From assembly GCA_021162685.1 (NCBI GenBank), contig JAGGYF010000015.1, positions 1 through 49,951 of the forward strand: a stretch of 49,951 nucleotides of DNA. Reading direction: 5' to 3'. The position numbers were made by a program, and so were the translations under genes. This DNA is from Candidatus Iainarchaeum sp. GTDB taxonomy: Archaea; B1Sed10-29; WALL01. Below, piece after piece: positions 16,162-23,718 of the stretch (position 1 is the first letter of the stretch; each line of letters opens with the position of its first letter). The notes beneath the pieces are model-generated. The model saw only the letters and a program-made list of their open reading frames with translations, had not been told where the DNA came from and ran no database searches.

Positions 16162-16325
16162 GCATTCTTTCACGTTTTTAGAAATAGGTTTTCCTTGCTC
16201 GTTGTTAGGTTTGGTTATCACTATCTGTTCCCCATCAAATACAGCAAGAACCTCGTCAGCAATGCCAAGCGATTCACGTGCTTCCAAGGGCAGAACTAGC
16301 CTAAACTTCTTATCTAGCTTTATTC
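16162..16325 (-). pseudogene. AbrB-like (SpoVT/MazE fold) fragment copy B, running into tRNA-His
   Basis: On the minus strand one frame reads RIKLDKKFRLVLPLEARESL and continues GIADEVLAVFDGEQIVITKP, the pattern of a swapped-hairpin AbrB DNA-binding domain. It has no ATG, GTG or TTG before the conserved part, and the frame has no stop before it enters the tRNA-His gene. The start overlaps the racemase 3' end in another frame. It is probably a degraded copy of the fragment found before the racemase (copy A), with 30 of 31 bases identical in the core. Confidence 0.55.
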
Positions 16326-17029
16326 TCCAAGCCTTTGTGAAGTAACTCCCCCCTATAAGACCGCGTTACTGCGGCTTCTGCAAGTACTTGCAATGAATCA
16401 ATTAGTGTTATGTCGCAATCCCCTTGTCTCAATACGATAGGAAGTTCCGTACACCCCAAAATAATTGCCTCAATCTTCTTATCTTTAAGGTCTTCAATTA
16501 CTTGAAGTAATCTCTCTTTTTTCTCTCTTTTTTTGCCTGCTATAATATTCATTATGCATTCAGTGACTATCTCTTGTTGTTTTCTATTTGGCACTATGCA
16601 TTGTATCCCCCTTTTTTCAAGGGCATTTTTGTACGCACCCATCTTAATAGTAGTTTCCGTTGCGAGAAGACCAACCCTTCTAAATCCTCTTTTTTCACAA
16701 GCTTTTGCTGTCTCCTCAATGATACTCATTATGGAGATCTCACTTTCCAACCTCTTCGCAAAGATTGATGCTGTATTGCATGGAATACAAACGAAGTCCG
16801 CACCATAGCTTTTAAGGGACACGCATCCACCAGCTAAAAACCTAAGTAAGACATCCTCGTTTCCCTTTTCTGAGATAACATCAACAGTAGGTAAATTTAA
16901 GATTATGATAGGTGGAAAATCCTCATTCTTTTTTGCGCCGAACTTCGTTTGGCAGATAGATATCATCCTTCTGTAAAACTCTCCTGTGGCTTCTGGCCCC
17001 ATTCCTCCCAATACTCCAATGGTTTCCAT
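16310..17029 (-). CDS. Aspartate/glutamate racemase family protein (RacX-like, COG1794)
   Basis: A PLP-independent amino acid racemase with two catalytic cysteines visible in IPCNTASIF and LGCTELPIVL, and the usual N-terminus METIGVLGGMGPEATGEFYR. The likely product is a D-amino acid (D-Asp or D-Glu), though specificity cannot be read. ATG 17029 gives the family's normal start and follows GAGATAGGT. The ORF stays open upstream to an ATG at 17158 through an AbrB-like segment; a fusion is therefore possible, but that ATG falls in the middle of the AbrB domain. Confidence 0.85.
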   Translation of the reverse strand: METIGVLGGMGPEATGEFYRRMISICQTKFGAKKNEDFPPIIILNLPTVDVISEKGNEDVLLRFLAGGCVSLKSYGADFVCIPCNTASIFAKRLESEISIMSIIEETAKACEKRGFRRVGLLATETTIKMGAYKNALEKRGIQCIVPNRKQQEIVTECIMNIIAGKKREKKERLLQVIEDLKDKKIEAIILGCTELPIVLRQGDCDITLIDSLQVLAEAAVTRSYRGELLHKGLENKAR

Positions 17030-17205
17030 TTTACCTATCTCTTCACAGTTTCTAGAGATCAATGTTCCCTTTTCTCCATTGGGCTTGGATAGAACCAGTG
17101 AATTGCCAATAACCTTAATTTCAACCGAGTCAGTTACTCCGAGCTTTTCTCTTGCCATGAGGGGTAGAACTAGCCTAAACTTCTTGTCTAGCTTTACCCT
17201 GAATG
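17030..17205 (-). pseudogene. AbrB-like (SpoVT/MazE fold) fragment copy A, in frame with the racemase
   Basis: Upstream of the racemase the same frame reads RVKLDKKFRLVLPLMAREKL and continues GVTDSVEIKVIGNSLVLSKP, an AbrB-type domain. The N-terminal third has no normal start codon; the only ATG is at 17158 inside the domain. The 31-bp core (17166-17196) differs by one base from copy B (16292-16322), although the flanking protein sequence has diverged far more. It may be a remnant antitoxin or regulator, or an N-terminal domain read from an unusual start. Confidence 0.5.
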
Positions 17206-17345
17206 TAAAGCCACCTCCAAACCCGCCTCCTTGAAGGCAGGTGAAGTGAATCGCCTTTCATAGTCATCCCGTAATGTTATGTTATTCCCACTATATAAAT
17301 GTTTTTGCACGAAGTATTTTATGCTCCAAAAAACTAAAAGAAAGC

Positions 17346-19682
17346 ATGAAACAAGCACTCCTCTGGAAACCATTGGAGAATAAAACAGTGCAGTGTAACC
17401 TCTGTAATAGGCACTGCATTATACCAGACGGAAAACGAGGGCTTTGCAGAGTAAGGGAAAACCGCGACGGCGTTTTGTATGCAATGACATATGCAAAGCC
17501 ATGCTCAATTGCAATTGATCCAATAGAGAAAAAACCATTGTTCCATTTCCTTCCTGGTACTTCTTCTCTATCAGTAGCAACAGTTGGTTGCAACTTTTTC
17601 TGTAAGCATTGTTTTGTACCAGAAACGTTCGTTATTACAAAAGATGGGGCACACACAATAGAGGAATTATTTAAAAAAGAAGACATCCACGTTCTAACAA
17701 AATCAAATGAGCTACATAGGGTCACAAAGCGATTTAAACATCCCTATTCTGGAAAAATCCTAAAAATAAAGGCAGCATTTCTACCTGAGGTCTTGTGTAC
17801 ACCTGACCACACGTTTTTTGCTACCACTGAGCCAAAGGATGGAATATCTGAGGTTGAAGCTAGAGACTTAACCAAACAACATTTCCTTGTTGTTCCAAGA
17901 AAACGCCCAACGAGTACAATGCCAATTATTGATGCCCGCACAATCCTCTCAAAATTTGAAACTAGAAGTTTCCAGGTAAAGAGAAAGAGACTAACTTCTC
18001 AGATTTTAGAGAAAATGATCAATCTAAAGGAAGAAGGGAAAACATCAAGAGAGATAGCATCTTGTTTGGGTTTCCATCCTACCTATATCAGGAAAATATT
18101 TTCCATTTTGAAACACCATGGAAAGGAAAGACTACTAACACGTACCTTTGAAACCAGTCTTGTTTTTGGTGAACGCATCCGATTTAAAAATGAGAAAGGT
18201 GTAGGCATACCTAAAGAAGTAAAACTTGACAAAGACCTAGCATATCTTTTCGGTATGTACTGTGCAGAAGGCAGCGTCTCCCGACATCCTTCCCGACCAA
18301 ATTCTTTGCTTCTTTGTTTCTCGTTTGGAAAGCATGAAAAGAAACTTGTAGACAAAACAAGTTTATTAATAGAAAAGGTATTTGGGATAAAACCCAAAAT
18401 CGGGATAACTAAAACCACATTGCAGGTTAGGGTGTCTAGCTCCTCGCTTGCTGCGTTCTTTGGCGTACTTTGTGGTATGAAGAGCCAAAATAAAAAAGTT
18501 CCAGAACCTCTCTTCTGCTCTCCAAAGCGCGTGATAGGCGCATTTTTGAAAGGATATTTTGATGGGGACGGCTGTTATAAGAAAAAATACGTTGATGCAG
18601 TTTCTGTTTCAAAAAAACTTATTATGGGGATATGCGAACTCCTTATCATGCAAGGCGTGCTACCTGGCTTTTACGAGCATATACCAAGAAAAGAAAGGCA
18701 AATCTGTGGAAGAAAGGTACATGTGAAACCAGAATACATAGTCAGATTTTCATCAGATTTTGATTTTGAAAAAGGCATCTGGAGAAGGAGGAGACATAAA
18801 AAATACCACTATAAAGAAACCGACAAATACTTTTTCGTTCCAATCAGAAAGATGTCGGAGCAACATTTTGAAGGATATGTATACAATTTAGAGGTAGAAA
18901 ACGACCCAACATACACTGCAAATTTTGTAGCGGTCCACAATTGCCAAAATTGGGGAATATCGCAAGCAAGTCCAGAAGATTTTTTGACAGAAGAAGTACT
19001 TCCAAAAGAGCTCGTTTCTATTGCTAAGAAAAACAACTGTAAAAGCATTGCCTATACATACACAGAGCCAACAATCTTTTTTGAGTACGCGTTTGATACA
19101 TCTAACCTAGCGCATGAAAGCAACATAAAGAATGTTTATGTAACTAATGGATACATGACTGAGGACATGTTAGATATGTACAAAAGCTTAGATGCGGCAA
19201 ATGTTGATATAAAAGGGGACGAGCGGTTCTATAAAGAGGTATGTGGAAACGTTGAGATGGAAAAAATCCTAGAGAATATAAAATACATGAGAAAAAAGGA
19301 CATCCATGTTGAGATAACAAACCTAATTATTCCAGGATACAATGATGACAAGGATTCTATAACACGCATAGCACAGTTCTGCAAGGATACTGATCCAGAC
19401 ATGCCTCTGCACTTCACCGCATTCTACCCAGCATATAAAATGTTAAACGTTCCTCCAACAAAGCGCGAGGTATTAGTAAAAGCCAGAGAAATGGCTCTAG
19501 ACATTGGCGTAAGATATGTATACTGCGGAAATACCTACCCTGGTGACCCCTATGAGAATACCTATTGTCCAAATTGCGGCCATCTGCTCATAAAGAGGCA
19601 TGGTTTTTCTGTTTTAAGTATAGATATGAATGGGGATAGGTGTCCAAGCTGTGGTATGAAAATACCTATTGTTCTTGAATAA
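17346..19682 (+). CDS. amrS: AmmeMemoRadiSam-type radical SAM enzyme (AmrS, COG1180) with intein
   Basis: After removal of a 444-aa intein the host protein is about 334 residues, normal for AmrS-like enzymes. It has an N-terminal Cys cluster (CNLCNRHC), the radical SAM CxxxCxxC that reads CNFFCKH then C after splicing, and a C-terminal zinc ribbon (CPNC, CPSC). The reaction of this family is unsettled in archaea. MKQALLWKP at 17346 was chosen over the ATG at 17274 because it matches the family N-terminus. The two usual AMMECR1 and Memo partners are not in the window. Confidence 0.87.
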   Translation: MKQALLWKPLENKTVQCNLCNRHCIIPDGKRGLCRVRENRDGVLYAMTYAKPCSIAIDPIEKKPLFHFLPGTSSLSVATVGCNFFCKHCFVPETFVITKDGAHTIEELFKKEDIHVLTKSNELHRVTKRFKHPYSGKILKIKAAFLPEVLCTPDHTFFATTEPKDGISEVEARDLTKQHFLVVPRKRPTSTMPIIDARTILSKFETRSFQVKRKRLTSQILEKMINLKEEGKTSREIASCLGFHPTYIRKIFSILKHHGKERLLTRTFETSLVFGERIRFKNEKGVGIPKEVKLDKDLAYLFGMYCAEGSVSRHPSRPNSLLLCFSFGKHEKKLVDKTSLLIEKVFGIKPKIGITKTTLQVRVSSSSLAAFFGVLCGMKSQNKKVPEPLFCSPKRVIGAFLKGYFDGDGCYKKKYVDAVSVSKKLIMGICELLIMQGVLPGFYEHIPRKERQICGRKVHVKPEYIVRFSSDFDFEKGIWRRRRHKKYHYKETDKYFFVPIRKMSEQHFEGYVYNLEVENDPTYTANFVAVHNCQNWGISQASPEDFLTEEVLPKELVSIAKKNNCKSIAYTYTEPTIFFEYAFDTSNLAHESNIKNVYVTNGYMTEDMLDMYKSLDAANVDIKGDERFYKEVCGNVEMEKILENIKYMRKKDIHVEITNLIIPGYNDDKDSITRIAQFCKDTDPDMPLHFTAFYPAYKMLNVPPTKREVLVKAREMALDIGVRYVYCGNTYPGDPYENTYCPNCGHLLIKRHGFSVLSIDMNGDRCPSCGMKIPIVLE
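17610..18941 (+). mobile_element. Intein with LAGLIDADG homing endonuclease in the radical SAM gene
   Basis: The intein runs from Cys1 (CFVPETFVITKDG, block A) to the terminal VHN, with Cys as the first C-extein residue. Block B is TPDHTFFAT. Two LAGLIDADG-type motifs (LFGMYCAEGS and LKGYFDGDG) mark an apparently complete homing endonuclease. An extra helix-turn-helix lies between (TSREIASCLGFHPTYIRKIF). Insertion is immediately before the third Cys of the Fe-S cluster motif. Confidence 0.93.
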
Positions 19683-19985
19683 TCATTTAATCCCGAACAA
19701 AACCATGAGAGCAATTATCACTAGGCCTGGCAACCCAGCAATCAGTGCGATTAGTATATTCAGCGCATTTATCTGCACTTCATACCCAATATAAGGAGCA
19801 ACAAAGTGCATGACTATCAGACCAATACCACCAATAATAGAATTCAGAATAAGCTGTTTTACCACTTTGTATATTATATAACCTGTAACAATCACAAGCA
19901 TCGCACCTATGACAAAAACAACAATTCCATTTGTAGAGAACAGTTGCAATGGAGCAGTCGCGTTTACAGTCGCATTGAATGCCAT
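19683..19985 (-). CDS. BofA-like membrane protein (PF07441-type)
   Basis: About 100 residues from ATG 19985, with an N-terminal extracytoplasmic Asn/Thr segment, a transmembrane helix (about residues 18-40), a short KVVKQLILNSIIGG element, and a C-terminal hydrophobic segment ending ALMVLFGIK. LILNSIIGGIGLIV and NALIxxxxGLPGLV are the signature of BofA, known in Bacillus for restraining pro-sigmaK processing; in archaea its partner is unknown. The longer ORF start (20045) was rejected because a TATA-like box sits about 27 nt before ATG 19985. Confidence 0.75.
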   Translation of the reverse strand: MAFNATVNATAPLQLFSTNGIVVFVIGAMLVIVTGYIIYKVVKQLILNSIIGGIGLIVMHFVAPYIGYEVQINALNILIALIAGLPGLVIIALMVLFGIK

Positions 19986-20021
19986 ACCATTATAAAAACC
20001 CCACAATATATAAAAACCTAC
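19986..20021. promoter_or_regulatory. Divergent promoter with TATA boxes for BofA and HTH genes
   Basis: On the plus strand TTATAAAAACC (about 19990) lies some 30 nt before ATG 20022. On the minus strand TTTTTATATA (about 20012) lies some 27 nt before ATG 19985. Both fit leaderless archaeal transcripts, and each box lies within the start region of the opposite gene, so the promoters should interfere with each other. Confidence 0.5.
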
Positions 20022-20654
20022 ATGGTTGAATTCACAAAAGAACAAGCGAGGATTGCAAAAGCACTTGTTCCTGGACCAAAAACAATTGAGGAGCTTAGGA
20101 GAGAACTAGAAATACCCATGAACAAACTGACAGAGGAGCTTGCACAACTTATGAAACTGAAGCTTGTTTCTCAAAAGGGATTCCCAACAAAGTACTATAT
20201 AATAGATGAAGTGAGGCGAGGCGTTATGGAAGAAGAAAAAACAAATAGACCATTTAAGGCACATTTCATTATAGAAGGGATAAGCAAAAACAAAGAGGCA
20301 TTAAAGAACGCTCAAAAGGCTCTTATAGAGCGTATGAAGAAGGATAAACTTCTACGCGTTCAGAACATAGAGGAGAGCGATATTGCTGAGGACAATGGAA
20401 ACTACTCCACATTTTTTGAAGCAGATATCTCCACAAAAACATTTGAAGACATGGTCTATGCAGTTTTAACATATGGACCATCGTCTGTTGAGCTCTTTGA
20501 GCCAGAGGAATTCACACTAAAAAGGCAGGAGATGCAAGGTGCACTCATGGATATTGCTACTATACTCCACAGCTATATGGGAATAATCGCACAACTAAAG
20601 ATGAAACTTGACGAAGAACAGATCATCATAAAGGATAAGGAGGGTAAAAAATGA
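20022..20654 (+). CDS. Winged-helix domain protein (unrecognised family)
   Basis: A 210-residue soluble protein. The first 65 residues look like a winged helix (EQARIAKALVPGPKTIEELR, then PMNKLTEELAQLMKLKLVSQ with a wing ending YYIIDEV). The rest is an alpha/beta region followed by a C-terminal helix and charged tail. ATG 20022 was preferred over the far upstream ORF start because it abuts the TATA box and begins the domain. It overlaps the small DUF4405-like membrane protein by ATGA, suggesting that the two are expressed together, perhaps as regulator and membrane sensor; this is inference. Confidence 0.7.
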   Translation: MVEFTKEQARIAKALVPGPKTIEELRRELEIPMNKLTEELAQLMKLKLVSQKGFPTKYYIIDEVRRGVMEEEKTNRPFKAHFIIEGISKNKEALKNAQKALIERMKKDKLLRVQNIEESDIAEDNGNYSTFFEADISTKTFEDMVYAVLTYGPSSVELFEPEEFTLKRQEMQGALMDIATILHSYMGIIAQLKMKLDEEQIIIKDKEGKK

Positions 20655-20869
20655 GAGCAAAACCAATTGTTTCGTCCTTGCTTCTGATAACATTCTTAGT
20701 AGTATTACTAACAGGTATAGCACTATGGATATCACCACGGGGCGTTGGCAAGCATACCATTACACAAGTCCATACCATCATAGGTTTTCTGATGAGCGCC
20801 TTGATCATTGCGCATTTCTGGCTAAATTACAGGATTTTCATCGGAGAGATTAGGAATATAAAGCAATAA
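20651..20869 (+). CDS. Small DUF4405-like two-helix membrane protein
   Basis: A 72-residue protein with two transmembrane helices (about residues 8-28 and 40-62). Histidines sit at VHTIIGF and IIAHFWLNYR, as in the DUF4405 family of cytochrome-b-like two-helix proteins where such His residues could bind heme. ATG overlaps the HTH gene stop as ATGA. No heme protein or electron carrier is next to it, so a redox role is a guess from the family. Confidence 0.7.
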   Translation: MRAKPIVSSLLLITFLVVLLTGIALWISPRGVGKHTITQVHTIIGFLMSALIIAHFWLNYRIFIGEIRNIKQ

Positions 20870-21058
20870 TAGAAATTTACTGCAAATAACGGAATTTTCC
20901 TTATATTCCCCGAAATTCAGACCCCTTTTTAAACCAGAAATGCTTTTAAGTAACCCTTTTCATAATACCTGGGTCAGGGGTGGCGACGGATTATTTACGT
21001 TAAAAAGCGTAAAATCTATGGAGGAGAAAAACATCCAAAATCACGCTGAAAGGCGAAA
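20870..21058 (+). other. Intergenic region before the S-layer promoter; possible small RNA
   Basis: No convincing gene is seen. A TATA-like GCTTTTAAG (about 20942) is followed by short inverted repeats: CCTG-ggt-CAGG (about 20968-20978) and TTTACG-n8-CGTAAA (20994-21013). These would suit a small structured transcript, but no box C/D or H/ACA motif is clear. The only ORF is a 17-codon frame beginning ATGGAGGAG, which I do not consider a gene. Confidence 0.3.
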
Positions 21059-21070
21059 AGTATATAAATA
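21059..21070 (+). promoter_or_regulatory. Strong TATA box for the S-layer gene
   Basis: AGTATATAAATA is the strongest TATA-like match seen in the window. Transcription starting about 25 nt downstream would begin near 21085-21090, right at the foot of a long hairpin. The resulting leader of about 90 nt contrasts with the leaderless pattern of other genes here. Confidence 0.65.
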
Positions 21071-21088
21071 AAATATGATTTGATGTTC

Positions 21089-21143
21089 ATCAAGGGTAGA
21101 GATCCCTCTCTATGCATGATGCGGGAGGGGTAATGCCCTTGAT
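21089..21143 (+). promoter_or_regulatory. Structured 5' leader of S-layer mRNA
   Basis: ATCAAGGG (21089-21096) and CCCTTGAT (21136-21143) form a perfect 8-bp closing stem. Inside, two alternatives compete: TAGAG/CTCTA (97-101 with 108-112) or ATCCCTC with GAGGGGT (102-108 with 125-131, one G-U). The element ends 35 nt before the ATG, leaving the ribosome site GAGGTG free. It may stabilise this abundant mRNA or act as a switch; the function is not known. Confidence 0.6.
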
Positions 21144-21178
21144 ATAAATTTTTTCAAGATGTATGAGGTGAAAAAGGA

Positions 21179-23617
21179 ATGAAATCAACAACAATAAAGA
21201 AGGTAGCTGCTGTGGCGGCAGGTACCGCAATGTTGGCAGGCGCAGTATTCGCAGCAACAATCCCAACATTGGAAAAGAGTTTCTTTTGGGATGACAATGG
21301 AAACGTAAATGTGCAGATTGTTGTCGGTTCTAATGCAGCAGCATCCGACGCAATCGCAGCAGCAAACCTCGCGGCTGTCATAGGAAGCAAGGCCTATGTC
21401 GCTGCAGGTGAAGAAGTAACAGTGGAACCAACAGTCACAGGAGAAGCAAAGATAAAGGTCACAGGTACAGCAACAACACCAAGTGAGGGAACATATGTTG
21501 ATGACCCAGCAAACGATCCAATTGACACGGGAGTAAATAACCTAGCACTTGGTGAAGCACACGGCATGTACAAAGGAACATTGACATACAACGATACTGA
21601 CTATGACTACAAGGAATCTGTTGAAGTCAAGAACATAAAGCTAAAGTATGAAGAGGACAAGGACCACCATGGAATCTACTTTGAGAACACAGGTGGTGTA
21701 AACAAAATCTTCTACAAGTTTGACTTCATAAAGAACTTCCCAATTCCTGAGGGAAAGTTGACAAAGACAGCAGAGATCAGGTTCCTTGGAACAGACTACG
21801 TAATCAATGAGTTGAAGTCTGATAAGATTGTCCTTGTAAAGGGTGCAAAGAAGACCCTCGGTATTGGACAATCAACAGATGAAACAATTGGCGACAACAC
21901 CTATACAGTTAAGTTGGTAGATGCAGCATTTAACGAAGAAACAAACAAGGGAGAAGCAACAGTTGAAGTAACAAAGCCAGACGGAACAACAACAAAGGTC
22001 CAGTTAGATACATCGTCCGACAGAGACGCAACAATTGGAGACATGTATATCTACCTACAGAGTGTTGCAAAGAGTTATACACCAGGCCTTGGAGGTACAG
22101 CAACCTTCAGGATTGGTGGAGAGAAGCTAACACTTGAGAATGCAATGCCTTATCCAAACAATGAGGATTGGAAGGTAAAGATATACACGGCAGATAGTGG
22201 TAGCAAGCTTGACTACATAAAGGTTTACCTAAACAAGAACTACGGTAAGGACGACAAGATGACAGAGATTGTAGGTCCAGAGAATTACTTTACAATAAAG
22301 TATGATGGGACCCAGGCAGACAGAGGCGAAATAGAGGTTGACAAAGTGAAGTTTACAGGAACAGAGGATGACGAAAAGTATGTGATCAAAGAGATAACCT
22401 ACACAGATGAGTATGAGAACGAATACACAGTGGAGCTATGGGACTCAACACACAACAGAAATAGAGTATTCTTGGCAACAGGTGGTGCAATTGTAGGATA
22501 TCACCAAGGAGATGAGACATATAATGCAACAGGTTACCTCCCACTAAGACCAGGCGACTATTTCATTGTGAAGGAACAGCCTGTAAAGGTAAACAGCATT
22601 GTATATAAGTCAGCAGACCCCTCACAGAGCAAGATCAAGTTGAATGGCGTGGAGTACGACTTCGCAGATTGCAGCAGTGCACCGAGTCCAAAAGGAGATC
22701 CAGACTTAACAAATGATACAACAGGCTATTACTTTGGGTTTAATAGCTCAATAAGTGGCGCAAAGATCATCTGTAAGGACATAATAGTAAGTGTAAACCA
22801 GGGAACACAATCTGTTGGGATATGTATAACATCTGATGACTATGCGTATTACGACGACCCAATAGCATGGATAAAAACAAACGCAGATAGCTACGTAAAC
22901 AGCGATTACTACACATTGCAATGGACTAACCCAACCTACAATGCATCTGCATCAGCGAACGACTACATAGCAATGGGCAACACATCGGTCCTTATGAACC
23001 TGACAACATTGGATGCAGCTCCAACTAGTCTCAATATAAGTTACATCAAGAGTGGAGATTACGAGGGAATTAGAGTACACGATGGTGCGGATAACAGGAT
23101 AGACCAAGCGAGGGAGAAAGCATCAGAGGACAGATACAAGTACCACATGTGGAAGAGTGCAATGGCAGAGGCAACTGATACCAGCACAGTAGAAATCAAG
23201 GTACCGAAGGAAGTGTTAAAGCTCAGGACAATCTTGTCACCTGGTGAAGTTGTAACAACAGAGCCAGGCGTAACAACAGTGACAACAGCCGACACATTCC
23301 CATATGAGGTCAGCACAGGTGTGAGCGTTGAAGAGTTGACATGTACAGCAGAACCTGTAACATACACAACAGGTTACACCTTTGGTGAAGTTGGTAAGTT
23401 CGTCGTTGACGATATGGGCATACCAACCGGCAATGCAATCGTCGTCGGTGGACACTTGGTGAACCAACTCGCAGTTGGTGTAACTGAGGACAAGCTCACA
23501 GCTGCTGGCGACCAGTATGTTGACCTTGTTGGCAACACACTGTACGTCGCTGGTTACACTGCAGCTGACACAGCAGCAGCAGTTGATGACCTCATAGCAG
23601 CAATAAAGGCACTCTGA
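21179..23617 (+). CDS. S-layer protein (methanococcal-type)
   Basis: The main cell-surface lattice protein, 812 residues. A Sec signal peptide (KKVAAVAAGTAMLAGAVFA) is followed by the family N-terminal domain with NVQIVVGSNAAASDAIAAAN. The C-terminal domain carries NAIVVGGHLVNQLAV near residue 760 and ends in a helical AADTAAAVDDLIAAIKAL. These paired N- and C-terminal domains define the S-layer family first described in Methanococcus (TIGR01564-like). Few N-glycosylation sequons are evenly scattered, and only a few Cys are present. It has its own strong promoter, a structured leader, GAGGTG at good spacing and an efficient-looking terminator, as expected for a highly expressed monocistronic gene. 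Confidence 0.93.
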   Translation: MKSTTIKKVAAVAAGTAMLAGAVFAATIPTLEKSFFWDDNGNVNVQIVVGSNAAASDAIAAANLAAVIGSKAYVAAGEEVTVEPTVTGEAKIKVTGTATTPSEGTYVDDPANDPIDTGVNNLALGEAHGMYKGTLTYNDTDYDYKESVEVKNIKLKYEEDKDHHGIYFENTGGVNKIFYKFDFIKNFPIPEGKLTKTAEIRFLGTDYVINELKSDKIVLVKGAKKTLGIGQSTDETIGDNTYTVKLVDAAFNEETNKGEATVEVTKPDGTTTKVQLDTSSDRDATIGDMYIYLQSVAKSYTPGLGGTATFRIGGEKLTLENAMPYPNNEDWKVKIYTADSGSKLDYIKVYLNKNYGKDDKMTEIVGPENYFTIKYDGTQADRGEIEVDKVKFTGTEDDEKYVIKEITYTDEYENEYTVELWDSTHNRNRVFLATGGAIVGYHQGDETYNATGYLPLRPGDYFIVKEQPVKVNSIVYKSADPSQSKIKLNGVEYDFADCSSAPSPKGDPDLTNDTTGYYFGFNSSISGAKIICKDIIVSVNQGTQSVGICITSDDYAYYDDPIAWIKTNADSYVNSDYYTLQWTNPTYNASASANDYIAMGNTSVLMNLTTLDAAPTSLNISYIKSGDYEGIRVHDGADNRIDQAREKASEDRYKYHMWKSAMAEATDTSTVEIKVPKEVLKLRTILSPGEVVTTEPGVTTVTTADTFPYEVSTGVSVEELTCTAEPVTYTTGYTFGEVGKFVVDDMGIPTGNAIVVGGHLVNQLAVGVTEDKLTAAGDQYVDLVGNTLYVAGYTAADTAAAVDDLIAAIKAL

Positions 23618-23622
23618 ATCCG

Positions 23623-23661
23623 GAAAAGGGCTTAACCCCTTTTCACCTCTTTTTTATTTTT
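23623..23661 (+). terminator. Terminator of the S-layer gene
   Basis: GAAAAGGG-cttaac-CCCTTTTC is a perfect 8-bp hairpin starting 5 nt after the stop codon, followed by CTTTTTTATTTTT. This is the clearest terminator-like structure in the window and lies exactly after the gene expected to be most highly transcribed. Confidence 0.75.
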
Positions 23662-23718
23662 AAAATTCTACTCCGATGATAGAAAAATTTATATATAATG
23701 CTACTGTAAACGTTGGAT

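Noticed and set aside
16006-16287. 93-aa ORF as a complete gene
   Set aside because: Its C-terminal half is only the tRNA-His and leader read as protein. Only the AbrB-like N-terminal part is meaningful.
16162-17205. Toxin-antitoxin locus
   Set aside because: The AbrB-like fragments could be antitoxin-like, but no toxin (PIN or MazF type) is adjacent.
20960-21058. Box C/D or H/ACA guide RNA
   Set aside because: Short hairpins are present, but no clear C (RUGAUGA) with D (CUGA) pair nor ACA at the right distance was found.
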